Shown here: positions 8,340 to 17,594 of the stretch, piece by piece
Position numbering within the stretch: the first letter of the stretch is position 1
Layout: the number at the start of each line of letters is the position of its first letter
NCBI RefSeq assembly: GCF_024704725.1
Contig: NZ_JALIQS010000001.1
Location: forward strand, 1 to 64,000
Reading direction: 5' to 3'
Source: Shinella sp. CPCC 101442
GTDB lineage: Bacteria > Pseudomonadota > Alphaproteobacteria > Rhizobiales > Rhizobiaceae
Length of the DNA: 64,000 nucleotides
Position numbers and translations under genes: made by a program
The notes under the pieces: model-generated
Seen by the model: the letters and a program-made list of their open reading frames with translations, nothing else
Told to the model about the DNA's origin: nothing
The model's database searches: none

Positions 8340-9916
8340 CGGACTATATCATCGTCGGTGGAGGCTCAGCCGGAGGGACGCTCGCGGGTCGGCTCGCACA
8401 GGCCGGGGCAAAAGTCCTGGTCCTGGAATCGGGGCCGTCGGATTGGCACCCCTTGATCCACATCCCGGCGGGCTTCGTGAAGCTTCTGGATGGGAAACTG
8501 CTCCACCACTATCAGACCGAACCTCAACCTTCGCTCGACGGGCGCGCACCGATCCTACCGCAGGGGCATGTTCTGGGCGGCGGCGGTTCGGTTAACGCTA
8601 CCGTCTACATTCGCGGGCAGTGCGCCGACTACGACGGATGGGCCGAAGGCGGCGCGGAAGGGTGGTCGTATCGCGATGTCCTACCGTATTTCATTCGGGC
8701 GGAAGACAATGACAGGCTGATCGATGCCTATCATGGCAGCGGAGGCCCGCTCGGCGTTTCGGATCTGCGTCACGTCAGTGACCTGACGCGCGCATTCGTA
8801 CGCAGTGCGCAGGAAGCGGGGATCCCCTATACGTCGGATTTCAACGGCGCGCGGCAGCGCGGTGTCGGTTTGGTCCAGACGACAACACGGAATGGAAGGC
8901 GGTGCAGCGCGGCCGCCGCCTATCTGCGACCGGCCCACAAGACCGGGAACCTCGACGTCAAGACCGGTTGCCTGGTCACGCGGGTCCTTTTCGAGGGAGA
9001 TCGGGCGACCGGCGTCGAATATCTCCAACGCGGTCGCCTCACGCAGGTTCATGCCGGCTTGGAAGTCATCCTCTCCGGCGGAGCGATACAAACCCCGAAA
9101 CTGTTGATGCTTTCTGGCATCGGACCAGAGGAAGAACTAAAACGCCACGGAATAACGATCAGGGAACGCCGCGAAGAGATTGGCCAGAACCTCCAGGACC
9201 ACATGGAGTTTCCCGCGATACGGTTCTGCACCGGCCGACACGGCTATCATGGCGAGGACTCGCCACTTCGGGCGATCAAGAACGGATTGGAGTATCTGCT
9301 TTTCCGCACCGGGCCTGCCATGTCCAATGTGACCGAAGCCTGCGCCTTCATGAATGTCGACGACGAAGACGCCGAACCCAACATCCAGATGCATTTCGCT
9401 CCGATCGTCTTCATCGATGGCTACCTGAACCAGAAGATCCGGCGCGCCGGCGCAACGATCAACCCCTGTGTCCTGCGACCCAAGAGTCGGGGGGAAATTC
9501 GCCTGCGTTCGAGCGACGCGAAAGCCCACCCCGTCGTGGACCCGCGCTATCTGTCAGATTCGGACGATATGCGCCTCTCCCTGAAAGGACTTGAGGTCGC
9601 CCGCAGCATCCTCGCGCAACCGGCTTTCGCACCATTCGTCGAGAAGACGGAAGCCTATCCTGGAAAGGACCTGGGCGACGGCGCAGCACTTTCAGCCTAT
9701 ATTCGCGGGCGCGGAAAGACAGTCTTTCATCCAGTCGGAACCTGCCGGATGGGTAACGACGAATGTGCGGTTGTCGACCCGCAATTGCGCGTGAAGGGAA
9801 TGCGCAGCCTGCGCGTGGTCGACAATTCCATCATGCCAAGCCTTGTCTCAGGAAACACCAACGCAGCCGCGATCATGATCGGAGAGAAGGCGTCCGATAT
9901 CATGCTCGGTCGCTAG
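8336..9916 (+). CDS. GMC-family FAD-dependent oxidoreductase (choline dehydrogenase-like)
   Basis: A 526-residue glucose-methanol-choline oxidoreductase with a GTG start at 8336 overlapping the previous stop. FAD motif 'VGGGSAGG' (7-14), the GMC signature 'LPQGHVLGGGGSVNATVYIRG', and catalytic His465 ('FHPVGTCRMG') with Asn509 ('SGNTNAAA'). No signal peptide, so it is cytosolic or membrane-associated. Family members oxidise primary alcohols or polyols; here it would act on the transported compound or a product of the hydrolases. It is the last gene of the 986-9916 operon. Confidence 0.9.
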   Translation: MTDYIIVGGGSAGGTLAGRLAQAGAKVLVLESGPSDWHPLIHIPAGFVKLLDGKLLHHYQTEPQPSLDGRAPILPQGHVLGGGGSVNATVYIRGQCADYDGWAEGGAEGWSYRDVLPYFIRAEDNDRLIDAYHGSGGPLGVSDLRHVSDLTRAFVRSAQEAGIPYTSDFNGARQRGVGLVQTTTRNGRRCSAAAAYLRPAHKTGNLDVKTGCLVTRVLFEGDRATGVEYLQRGRLTQVHAGLEVILSGGAIQTPKLLMLSGIGPEEELKRHGITIRERREEIGQNLQDHMEFPAIRFCTGRHGYHGEDSPLRAIKNGLEYLLFRTGPAMSNVTEACAFMNVDDEDAEPNIQMHFAPIVFIDGYLNQKIRRAGATINPCVLRPKSRGEIRLRSSDAKAHPVVDPRYLSDSDDMRLSLKGLEVARSILAQPAFAPFVEKTEAYPGKDLGDGAALSAYIRGRGKTVFHPVGTCRMGNDECAVVDPQLRVKGMRSLRVVDNSIMPSLVSGNTNAAAIMIGEKASDIMLGR

Positions 9917-10114
9917 AAACCGTGACCGTCCCGGTGGAGAAGCGGCTGAGGGGAGCACGGCTGTAACTTGCATTGGGATCACAGCATAGACATCGAACGA
10001 TCGGAATACGGGCAGCAACATCGCCTGATTTTGCAACGCACCACCATTGCGCGTGCAGAAAAACGGCAGACGCTAAAAATTGTAACGAGGCTGCAATCAA
10101 CACCAGGACCTAGC

Positions 10115-10575
10115 TCATCGTGTATGCGGCACATCGGCCACCAGACGGCAATCGGTACTCAGCGCCGATGCCGCCTTTTGCGCGATCAGGCTGTGATTGA
10201 GCGATGCCCAGGCAATACATTGGTCATGCAGGCCGAGCCAATGGAGGCTGGCCGGAGACGCGACATCGAGCCCGACATCAGGTCCGGTTCGAGCGGCAGG
10301 GTGTCGGAAAAGACACGCGCTCCGAAGCCCCGGGAACCGGAATGAACCAGCAGGTACAGGCTCTGGCGGTCGATCCCGGATGCCGGTGAGGAGACGTTTT
10401 CAACCGCCTGTAGTTCGCAGAAGTGGTTGCCACAGCCGGCGTCATTGCCGACGAGGATACGTGGATTGTCCCGTTTGACGTTCACACCCGGGAGAGCCTT
10501 TAGTGATTGAGAAAGCATCCCGCAGCCCTTCAATGTCTTGAAGCTGCCGCTGCCGATAGCGAAGGCACCTAACAT
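10115..10575 (-). pseudogene. rtcB: decayed RtcB-family RNA ligase gene
   Basis: The minus strand retains RtcB signatures in pieces: 'LVGNDAGCGNHFCELQAVE', then 'LLVHSGSRGFGARVFSDTLP'. After one frameshift near 10285 the adjacent frame continues with 'CIAWASLNHSLIAQKA' and 'VADVPHTR' before a stop at 10115. In intact RtcB (about 380-480 residues) 'GNDIGCG' and 'GGNHF' are separated by a long stretch, so their direct join here implies an internal deletion. The N-terminal part is unrecognisable and there is an in-frame stop just upstream. RtcB seals 2',3'-cyclic phosphate RNA ends; this copy cannot be functional. That it is a relic rather than a very diverged short protein is my inference. Confidence 0.72.
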
Positions 10576-10756
10576 TTTCGTTTCAGGCTGGCTTTAACGC
10601 CTCTGACAAGAGAAGCCCTTGCTTCGACAAAAAGCCCCAAGGCATCTGGCCATCATCACTGGTGCAGCGAGGCTTCGGCCATTTCGACGCTTTGCGTCCT
10701 TCGCATTCCCGCGCGGAAAATGCAGCTCTCGACATTACTTGTGCAAGCGGCGCTGC

Positions 10757-11269
10757 TTATTGAAAGCCAAGTTGAGCGATAATCTGGTCGGCAATCACCT
10801 CCGGCGCCGCATCGATGTGGACAGTTGTAGCGGCTTCGTCTGCCATTGGCGGTTCGAGCGCTGCGAACTGGCTTTCGATGAGGCTTGTCGGCATGAAGTG
10901 GCCCGATCGAGCGCCCATGCGGGTCGCGATCAGCGTTTTGCTGCCGGAAAGGTGGACGAAAGCGACCGGCGCGCCTGCCTCCAGACGAATATGGTCGCGG
11001 TAGCGGCGCTTGAGCGCCGAGCAGCCGAGAACAAGAATGCTTTCGGGCTCCGCGAGTGTTCGGCCGACGCGCGTCAGCCACGGCCAGCGGTCGTCGTCCG
11101 TCAAAGGTTCGCCACGGCTCATCTTGGCGATATTGTCAGGCGGATGCAGATCGTCGCCGTCGATATAGGTCGCGCCGAGACGAGCGGCGAGGGCCGCGCC
11201 GACGGCCGATTTGCCGCAGCCAGCGACGCCCATCAGGACGATGCGTCTTGGATTGGAAAGATCGGCCAT
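10757..11269 (-). CDS. gntK: gluconokinase
   Basis: A 170-residue GntK/IdnK-type gluconate kinase. P-loop 'GVAGCGKS' (14-21), followed by 'YIDGDDLHPPDNIAKMSRG' and 'ALKRRYRDHIR', all family hallmarks. The start is the ATG at 11269, one base after the idnO stop; a longer in-frame opening to 11311 would overlap idnO. It phosphorylates D-gluconate to 6-phosphogluconate for the Entner-Doudoroff or pentose-phosphate route. It is last in the order 2-hydroxyacid dehydrogenase-idnD-idnO-gntK, closing the idonate route. Confidence 0.93.
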   Translation of the reverse strand: MADLSNPRRIVLMGVAGCGKSAVGAALAARLGATYIDGDDLHPPDNIAKMSRGEPLTDDDRWPWLTRVGRTLAEPESILVLGCSALKRRYRDHIRLEAGAPVAFVHLSGSKTLIATRMGARSGHFMPTSLIESQFAALEPPMADEAATTVHIDAAPEVIADQIIAQLGFQ

Positions 11270-11270
11270 A

Positions 11271-12026
11271 TCAAAGGGAAGCCGTGATGCCGCCATCGAC
11301 ATAGAGCACATGTCCGTTCACGAAGGAGGAAGCATCGGAGGAGAGGAAGATGCAGGCGCCGACAAGCTCTTCCACCTTGCCCCAGCGGCCAGCCGGCGTG
11401 CGCTTTTCCAGCCATGCCGAAAAGTCGGTGTCAGCGACGAGCGCGGCATTCAGCGGCGTGTCGAAATAGCCTGGTGCGATGGCATTGCACTGCAAACCGT
11501 ATTTTGCCCAGTCCGTCGCCATGCCCTTGGTTAGATTGCCGACGGCGCCTTTGGTGGCGGTGTAGGGCGCGATGCCCGGGCGGGCGAGCAACGTCTGCAC
11601 GCTGGCGATATTGATGATCTTGCCCGCGCCGCGCGTGATCATGTGGCGCGCAACAGCTTGGCCGACATTGAACACCGTCGAGATATTCGTCTTCAGGAGC
11701 CGCTCGAAGGCATCGGCGGGAAAGTCCTCCAACGGCGTGCGGTGCTGCATGCCGGCATTGTTGACGAGGATGTCGATGGCGCCGACCTCTGCCTCAAAGG
11801 CATCGACCGCCTTGCGCACCGCTTCGTGGTCGGTGGCGTCGAATGCGAGCGTGTGTTTTGCACCGCGTTCCTTTGCGGCGGCTGAAAGCTTGGTTTCGTC
11901 GCGACCGTTGAGGACAATTTCGGCGCCGGCTGCGGCAAGGCCTTTCGCCAGCGCTAAGCCGATACCCTGCGAGGAGCCGGTGACGAGGGCGCGCTTGCCC
12001 GTCAGGTTGAAAAGGTGCGTGCTCAT
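11271..12026 (-). CDS. idnO: gluconate 5-dehydrogenase (5-ketogluconate reductase)
   Basis: A 251-residue classical SDR closely resembling IdnO/Ga5DH. 'VTGSSQGIG' (15-23), 'VNNAGMQHRTPLEDF', catalytic Ser142, Tyr155 and Lys159. The 'LNGRDETKL' region after beta-2 suits NADPH. It interconverts 5-keto-D-gluconate and D-gluconate. It lies 11 bases downstream of idnD and one base from gntK, an arrangement that matches the L-idonate pathway. Confidence 0.92.
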   Translation of the reverse strand: MSTHLFNLTGKRALVTGSSQGIGLALAKGLAAAGAEIVLNGRDETKLSAAAKERGAKHTLAFDATDHEAVRKAVDAFEAEVGAIDILVNNAGMQHRTPLEDFPADAFERLLKTNISTVFNVGQAVARHMITRGAGKIINIASVQTLLARPGIAPYTATKGAVGNLTKGMATDWAKYGLQCNAIAPGYFDTPLNAALVADTDFSAWLEKRTPAGRWGKVEELVGACIFLSSDASSFVNGHVLYVDGGITASL

Positions 12027-12037
12027 GGGTTTCTTCC

Positions 12038-13069
12038 TCAGGAGAATGCGATCTGCGTCTTCATCGAATGGCCCTTGTCCGAGGCGATCTCGAACGCCTT
12101 GAGCGCATCCGCAATCGGCAGCGTATGGGTGATCAGCGGCTTCACGTCGATGAGACCACCCTGCATCAGCTTTACCGCGACCGCAAATTCCTCATGAAAG
12201 CGGAAAGAGCCGCGCAGGTCCAGTTCCTTGGCTGTTATCGCCATCATCGGCAGGGTCATTTCGCCGCCAAGACCGAGCTGCACGACAACGCCGCGCGGGC
12301 ACAATGCATGGATGCCGGCGACGAGGGCGGACTGTGCGCCCGAGCACTCATAGAGCACGTCGAATGTGCCTTTGTTCTCGCTGAACGGAACAAGACCCTC
12401 GCGGTCTTCCGACAGATTGATCACGCGGTCCGCGCCCACCGCGCGCGCAAAATCGAGCGCCCGTTCGGAAAGATCGGCGGCGACGATCTCGGCAGCACCA
12501 GCGCGGCGGGCGGCGAGGATCGAGAGCGTACCGATCGGACCGCAACCGGTGACAAGCACACGCTTACCCAGCATCTCGCCGGCTCGGCGTGTGGCATGCA
12601 GGGTCACGGACAGCGGTTCGGCCATCGCGGCCTCGCCGGCGGAAAGGCCTTCAGCTTTCACGCATTGACTGGCGCTGGCGACCAGCCGTTCCCGAAAGGC
12701 GCCCTGAATGTGCGGGAAGGGCATGGCCGAGCCATAGAAGCGCATGTTGAAGCAATGGTTCGCCAAACCTTTCAGGCAATAGTCGCAAGCGCCGCACGGC
12801 CTAGAAGGCGAGACGGCAACGAGATCGCCGACGGCCAGATCCGAAACGCCCTCGCCTAGGGCCGCGACGTGGCCCGCGACCTCATGCCCGAGGATCATCG
12901 GCTCCTTCAAGCGCACCGTGCCGAAGCCACCGTGATTGTAGTAATGCAGGTCCGAACCGCAAATGCCGCCGACAGCGAGGCGAATTTCCACCTCGCCGGG
13001 GCCGGGTGCTCCCGGCTCCCGTTCCTCGATGCGCAGGTCTTTGGCCGCATGGATGACGATCGCTTTCAT
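12038..13069 (-). CDS. idnD: L-idonate 5-dehydrogenase
   Basis: A 343-residue zinc-dependent medium-chain alcohol dehydrogenase. Catalytic zinc ligands Cys37 ('GGICGSDLHYYNHGG') and His62/Glu63 ('LGHEVAG'); structural zinc Cys92, Cys95, Cys98 and Cys106; nucleotide motif 'VTGCGPIG'. The 'SDLHYYNHGGFG' string is typical of IdnD. It oxidises L-idonate to 5-keto-D-gluconate with NAD(P). The start at 13069 lies just past the stop of the 2-hydroxyacid dehydrogenase (13077); a longer in-frame opening to 13303 would run inside that gene and is rejected. Confidence 0.92.
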   Translation of the reverse strand: MKAIVIHAAKDLRIEEREPGAPGPGEVEIRLAVGGICGSDLHYYNHGGFGTVRLKEPMILGHEVAGHVAALGEGVSDLAVGDLVAVSPSRPCGACDYCLKGLANHCFNMRFYGSAMPFPHIQGAFRERLVASASQCVKAEGLSAGEAAMAEPLSVTLHATRRAGEMLGKRVLVTGCGPIGTLSILAARRAGAAEIVAADLSERALDFARAVGADRVINLSEDREGLVPFSENKGTFDVLYECSGAQSALVAGIHALCPRGVVVQLGLGGEMTLPMMAITAKELDLRGSFRFHEEFAVAVKLMQGGLIDVKPLITHTLPIADALKAFEIASDKGHSMKTQIAFS

Positions 13070-13076
13070 CGCGCCC

Positions 13077-14024
13077 TCACAGAACCGGTGTGAGGAGCGG
13101 ACGGCCGTCGAAATGGGCCGAGAGGTTGTCGAAGACGAGCTTTCCCATCGCTTTTCGGGTCTCCACCGTGCCAGAAGCCATGTGTGGCTGGAGCAGCACG
13201 TTGTCGAGCGAAAGAAAACGTGGATTGAGTTTCGGCTCGCCCTCGAAGACATCGAGCGCCGCGGATCCGAGCGCCTTTGTCTCCAGCGCGTCGAGGAGCG
13301 CATCCTCGTCGATATTGGAGGCGCGAGATATGTTGATCAGCATGCCCTCAGGGCCAAGCGCCTCAATGACCTTGCGGTCAACGATGTGACGCGTCGCGGC
13401 GGAGGCGGACAGTGTGACGAAGAGAAAGTCCGAGCGTTCGGCGAGTGCGACGGGATCAGCGATGTAGGTCCAGTTCCCCGCAATATCCTTCGGCGTGCGG
13501 CTGCTATAGGCGATGTCCATGTCGAAACCGGCAAGCCGCTTGGCGACTTCGAAGCCGATACGGCCGAGGCCGAGAATGCCGGCGCGCTTTCCATGCGCCT
13601 GAGATTTGAGCGGATAGAGGCCCTTGCCGGCCCAGTCGCCGCTGCGAACCCAACGATCCGCGCCGATCATGCCGCGCGCCTGCGCGAGCATCATCGCGAC
13701 ACCGAGATCGGCGACATCCTTCGTGAGCACATCGGGCGTGTTGGTAACGCGAATGCCACGCTCACGGACGGCTGCCAAGTCCACGGCGTCATAGCCGACG
13801 CCATAGACGGAAATGACCTCCAGCTTCGGCAGCGCCTCGATCATTGCCCTACCGGCGCCAAGCTCGCCGCGCGTCGCGACACCGCGAATGTCTGCGCCGC
13901 GTTCGGCAAGAAACGCCATCTTGTCTGCCGCTTCGAAATAGCGGTGCATATTGAAGGTCGCGTTCAGCCGCTCCTCGTCCCACGAGGGATAAGGGCCAAC
14001 CTGAAGAATTTCGATTGAGCTCAT
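13077..14024 (-). CDS. D-isomer-specific 2-hydroxyacid dehydrogenase (2-ketogulonate/glyoxylate reductase-like)
   Basis: A 315-residue member of the GhrB/TkrA/hydroxypyruvate reductase group, starting MSSIEILQVGPYPSWDEERL. It has 'GLGRIGFEVAKRL' (NAD(P) binding), the catalytic Arg in 'NISRASNIDEDAL', the Glu in 'DVFEGEP' and the His in 'LQPHMASGTVETR'. Relatives reduce glyoxylate, hydroxypyruvate, 2-ketogluconate and 2-keto-L-gulonate. Only 7 bases separate it from idnD, so reduction of 2-keto-L-gulonate to L-idonate is the neatest role. Glyoxylate reduction would fit the aldolases upstream. Neither can be settled from sequence. Confidence 0.88.
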   Translation of the reverse strand: MSSIEILQVGPYPSWDEERLNATFNMHRYFEAADKMAFLAERGADIRGVATRGELGAGRAMIEALPKLEVISVYGVGYDAVDLAAVRERGIRVTNTPDVLTKDVADLGVAMMLAQARGMIGADRWVRSGDWAGKGLYPLKSQAHGKRAGILGLGRIGFEVAKRLAGFDMDIAYSSRTPKDIAGNWTYIADPVALAERSDFLFVTLSASAATRHIVDRKVIEALGPEGMLINISRASNIDEDALLDALETKALGSAALDVFEGEPKLNPRFLSLDNVLLQPHMASGTVETRKAMGKLVFDNLSAHFDGRPLLTPVL

Positions 14025-14103
14025 GAAAGGATCTCCGGCGACGTGCGGCTCCTCCCTTATGGATAGCGCGGCACGTACAGCTTTGTTGTCAGACGAAATG
14101 CAC

Positions 14104-14811
14104 TCAGGCGGAGCCGGCAAGCGCGCTCTTAACGGCAGTCAGCCCGAGCCGCAGGAACGGATCGGAATGCACATAGAAGAACTGCACACCTTTGGCGCGC
14201 CAGTGTGGAATTTCCTCGAGGGTGGCAAGTGTACCGGCGACTTTTCCGGCGGTGCGAATCTTGTCGACGGCCTCGGCGACCTTGGTGAGCACCTCGGCAG
14301 GACGGGGCTCGCCAAACGGCGGCGCCGGCGCAAAACCCATGTCTTGGGAAAGATCACCGGGACCAATGAAAAAGACGTCTACGCCGTCCACGCAAAGCAT
14401 GTCTTCCAGGTTGTCGATCGCAGCCGTCGTTTCGACCATCGCAACGACGAGGCGCTTCGCGTGGTCCGACGGCAAGGCATAGCGCACAGCCTCAACGACA
14501 GCGCGAGCCTGCTCGCCAGTTTCAACCATTGGCACCATGATACCGTCTGCGCCGGCATTCAGGTAGCGAATGATGACAGGCCGCTCATGAGAATGCGGCC
14601 GTACGATCGCCGAACCGCCAACCGAGCGTGCGATCTGCCCCGTGGCGCGGACATCATCGAAACCCCAGGTGCCGTGTTCACAATCGAGGAAAACGGAATC
14701 CGCTCCGAGCTCGATGAGACGGGCCGCCAGACCGCTTGAAACGTGATGGGGATTGAACATCGTCACGTTCGCACCGCTCGCCAGCTTCCTACGCAATACG
14801 TCACCACTCAT
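14104..14811 (-). CDS. HpcH/HpaI-family aldolase
   Basis: A 235-residue class II (divalent-metal) pyruvate-dependent aldolase. The start is the ATG at 14811, with AGGAG eight bases upstream; an in-frame TTG at 14835 has no such site. Seen: 'VFLDCEHGTW', 'IVRPHS' (substrate Arg), 'IMVPMVET', the metal ligand Glu in 'VAMVETTAAI' and Asp in 'FIGPGDLSQDMG'. The family cleaves 4-hydroxy-2-oxo acids (2-keto-3-deoxyglucarate, 4-hydroxy-2-oxoheptanedioate and similar) to pyruvate plus an aldehyde. The neighbouring aminotransferase and the RraA-type aldolase suggest a substrate made by transamination of a hydroxylated amino acid. Confidence 0.88.
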   Translation of the reverse strand: MSGDVLRRKLASGANVTMFNPHHVSSGLAARLIELGADSVFLDCEHGTWGFDDVRATGQIARSVGGSAIVRPHSHERPVIIRYLNAGADGIMVPMVETGEQARAVVEAVRYALPSDHAKRLVVAMVETTAAIDNLEDMLCVDGVDVFFIGPGDLSQDMGFAPAPPFGEPRPAEVLTKVAEAVDKIRTAGKVAGTLATLEEIPHWRAKGVQFFYVHSDPFLRLGLTAVKSALAGSA

Positions 14812-14855
14812 TTGCGTGGCTCCTATTCTTCTCAATCATTTCTCTTGAATCGACG

Positions 14856-16064
14856 TTATCTCAGCCCCGTCACCGCAGCCGCGATACGGCGGCACCCCTC
14901 CCGGATCGTTTCCTCGGAGGTGGCGATTGAGAGTCGGAAATATCCCGGCATCCCGTATGCACTGCCGTGCAAGGCAGCAACGCCGACGCTTTCGAGCATA
15001 TAGAGGATGAAATCGAGGTCGCTCTCGATCCGCTTGCCGTCCGGCGTCATCCTACCAAGAACGCCGGCGCAGTTCGGGAATACGTAGAAAGCACCGTTCG
15101 GGGACGGGCATCGCAGACCGGGCACGGCATTCAGGAGCCCGACGGCAAGGTCGCGCCGCGCCCGATAGACACTCGTGGCCTCGACGATGAAGCTCTGGTC
15201 GCCATTCAACGCCTCCACGGCGGCTGCCTGACTGATTGACGATGGGCAGGAAGACATCTGCGACTGCAGCTTGTTGATCGCCGCTACGAGCCGAGCGTTA
15301 CCAACACCGTATCCGATGCGCCAGCCCGTCATGGCATAGGTCTTTGAAACACCATTGACGATGAACAGCCGCTCCTTCAACTGCGGCTCGACAATCGCCA
15401 GGTTGATGTCCGCCTCCGTATCGAACAGCACCTCATTGTAGATTTCATCGGCAAGCACCCAGACGTGCGGATGCTTGAGCAGCACAGCCGCAAGAGCGGT
15501 CAGCTCTTCCCGCATGTAGACGGAACCGGAAGGATTGCACGGCGAATTCAGGATCAACCAGCGTGTGTTCGGTGTGATGGCGGCTTCGAGCGCTTCGGCC
15601 GTGAGCTTGAAACCATTGCCTTCGGTGCAGTCCACGATAACGGGCTTGCCGTTGTTGGCCAGGACCATGTCCGGATAGGACACCCAATACGGAGTGGGAA
15701 TGATGACTTCGGCACCGCTCTCCACGCTGGCCATCAGCGCAAGGAAGATGATCTGCTTGGCTCCGCCGCCGACGCATATCTGTTCATGCGTGTAGGTAAG
15801 GCCAAGAGAGCGCTCGAATTTCGCCAGGATCGCCTTTCGAAGGGCCACCGTTCCATTGACCGCAGTGTATTTCGTATCACCGGCCTGAATGGCCGCGATA
15901 CCCGCTGCCTTGATATTCTCAGGCGTGTCGAAATCCGGTTCTCCGACCGTGAGATCGACAATGTCACGCCCTTCAGCCTTCAGGTCGCGCGCCCGCGCTG
16001 ACGCCAGTGAGCTCGGCGAAGGCTTGATGCGGTTCACCCTGGAGGCGGCTTGAAACTCAGTCAC
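14856..16064 (-). CDS. PLP-dependent class I aminotransferase (aspartate aminotransferase-like)
   Basis: A 402-residue fold-type I aminotransferase of the AatA/AspC-1gamma group. It has 'DLTVGEPDFDTPENIKAAG', 'GGAKQIIFLALMA', 'NSPCNPSGSVY', the PLP lysine in 'VSKTYAMTGWRIGYG' and a C-terminal Arg in 'PGYFRLSIATS' that binds the alpha-carboxylate. It converts an amino acid to its 2-oxo acid with 2-oxoglutarate or a similar acceptor. It sits between an amino-acid ABC transporter and an HpcH aldolase, so it probably serves catabolism of the imported amino acid rather than housekeeping aspartate metabolism (inference). Confidence 0.9.
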   Translation of the reverse strand: MTEFQAASRVNRIKPSPSSLASARARDLKAEGRDIVDLTVGEPDFDTPENIKAAGIAAIQAGDTKYTAVNGTVALRKAILAKFERSLGLTYTHEQICVGGGAKQIIFLALMASVESGAEVIIPTPYWVSYPDMVLANNGKPVIVDCTEGNGFKLTAEALEAAITPNTRWLILNSPCNPSGSVYMREELTALAAVLLKHPHVWVLADEIYNEVLFDTEADINLAIVEPQLKERLFIVNGVSKTYAMTGWRIGYGVGNARLVAAINKLQSQMSSCPSSISQAAAVEALNGDQSFIVEATSVYRARRDLAVGLLNAVPGLRCPSPNGAFYVFPNCAGVLGRMTPDGKRIESDLDFILYMLESVGVAALHGSAYGMPGYFRLSIATSEETIREGCRRIAAAVTGLR

Positions 16065-16095
16065 GATAATGTCCTTCTGGTTTAAGATTGGCGCA

Positions 16096-16139
16096 GGGCA
16101 CCGTTCATGTCCGTCCTGATCCAGGACTTTGCGGTGCCC
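16096..16139 (-). other. nested stem-loop between transporter ATPase and aminotransferase genes
   Basis: GGGCACCG (16096-16103) pairs with CGGTGCCC (16132-16139), enclosing a second stem GTCCTG (16113-16118) with CAGGAC (16122-16127). It lies in the 88-base gap between two co-directional genes. There is no T-tract, so it is probably a processing or attenuation element. Confidence 0.45.
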
Positions 16140-16152
16140 GGGATCACGCGCC

Positions 16153-16875
16153 CTAGAGAATCTCGGATAAGAACTTTCTTGCGCGCTCGCTCTGCGGATT
16201 TGCGAAGAAGTCCTCAGGCGTCGCAGTCTCGATCAGACGCCCCTCATCCATGAACCAGACGCGGTCAGCGACCTCGCGTGCAAACCCCATTTCGTGCGTG
16301 ACGCACACCATCGTCATGCCGTCGCTGGCAAGCGCCTTCATGACCTGAAGCACCTCCCCCACCATTTCCGGGTCGAGCGAGCTTGTCGGTTCGTCGAAAA
16401 GCATAACCGGCGGCCGCATGACTAGAGCTCGCGCAATCGCCACGCGCTGCTGCTGACCACCGGAAAGCTGCAACGGGTAGGCGTTCGCCTTATGCGCCAG
16501 GCCGACACGGGTCAGCAATTCGATCGCCCGTTCCTGAGCTTCCGCTTTTTTCGTCTTCTTCAGTTCGAGCGGCGCCAGCGTCAGGTTCTCCAGAACGCTG
16601 AGATGCGGGAAGAGATTGAATTGCTGGAACACAAAACCGATATGCGTGCGCAGCTCGTCGATGTTTGTGGACCGCGCATTTACATTCACGCCATCCACAT
16701 GAATATCGCCCGATTGGATCGCCTCGAGGCGATTGATCGTCCTGATCAGCGTGGATTTCCCGGAACCGGACGGCCCGCAAACGACAACCACCTCCCCGCG
16801 ATTGACGGTAGCGCTGATGCCATCCAGCGCCTTGTACTGGCCATACCATTTGCAAACATTGGAAAACGTGATCAT
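16153..16875 (-). CDS. polar amino-acid ABC transporter ATPase (GlnQ-like)
   Basis: A 240-residue single-domain ABC ATPase. Walker A 'GPSGSGKST' (about 35-43), Q-loop '[18 protein letters not shown]', signature '[15 protein letters not shown]', Walker B '[20 protein letters not shown]' and the switch His in '[19 protein letters not shown]', all diagnostic of the GlnQ/HisP group. It drives the two permeases at 16872-18316, overlapping the upstream permease stop by four bases. Confidence 0.94.
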   Translation of the reverse strand: MITFSNVCKWYGQYKALDGISATVNRGEVVVVCGPSGSGKSTLIRTINRLEAIQSGDIHVDGVNVNARSTNIDELRTHIGFVFQQFNLFPHLSVLENLTLAPLELKKTKKAEAQERAIELLTRVGLAHKANAYPLQLSGGQQQRVAIARALVMRPPVMLFDEPTSSLDPEMVGEVLQVMKALASDGMTMVCVTHEMGFAREVADRVWFMDEGRLIETATPEDFFANPQSERARKFLSEIL

Positions 16876-17594
16876 GCCGCTACACTCTCGACTGTCGATG
16901 AGGCGCCGGAACGCTTGTCGTTGATTTTATTCTCGGCGAACTTCGCGATGGAGGTGAGAGCGAAGTTCAGCGCGAAGTAGGTCAGCGCCAGAAGCCCAAA
17001 CACCTCGAACGGCTTGGTCAACAGGACGTTGTTTATCTGGTCCGCCGCGAAGGTGAGTTCCTGCGTGGCAATGATGTAAGCCAGCGATGTCTCCTTCACC
17101 GTGGAAACCAACTGGTTCAGCATGCTCGGGAGCATGTTGAAGAGAGCCTGGGGAAGGATGATCACGCGCATCACCTTGAGATATGGCAGGCCAAGAGTGC
17201 GTCCCGCCTCATACTGGCCGGCGGGCAGTGCCTGAATGCCGGCGCGGATGATCTCCGCCAAGTAGGCGCTTTCATAGAACGCAAGCGTGATGACCATGAT
17301 CACATATCCGGGCACCGGCGTGCCGGTGGCCAGAGGAATGAGGAAGTAGGCCCAAAAGATGAACATCAGCAGCGGCACACCGCGCACCACATAGACTACA
17401 GCGGTCGCAGGCAAGCGGACTACGGCAAACGGGCTGATACGACCGAGGGCGAGAAGGATGCTCAGGGGCAATGCCAGCAATATGCTGGTCACTGCCATTC
17501 CTAGTGTCGCGACGAGCCCGCCTACTGGACCGTGCGGATACGACCCGACGAGAAGCAGAAGCCAGTTGTTCTGGATAATCTCGATCATCCTCAA
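16872..17594 (-). CDS. polar amino-acid ABC transporter permease 1 (HisM/GlnP-like)
   Basis: A 240-residue inner-membrane permease with about five membrane segments and the EAA-loop pattern '[20 protein letters not shown]' followed by '[16 protein letters not shown]'. It pairs with the permease at 17591-18316 to form the channel for the amino acid bound by the protein at 18428. Four-base overlaps with both neighbours show translational coupling. Confidence 0.92.
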   Translation of the reverse strand: MRMIEIIQNNWLLLLVGSYPHGPVGGLVATLGMAVTSILLALPLSILLALGRISPFAVVRLPATAVVYVVRGVPLLMFIFWAYFLIPLATGTPVPGYVIMVITLAFYESAYLAEIIRAGIQALPAGQYEAGRTLGLPYLKVMRVIILPQALFNMLPSMLNQLVSTVKETSLAYIIATQELTFAADQINNVLLTKPFEVFGLLALTYFALNFALTSIAKFAENKINDKRSGASSTVESVAA

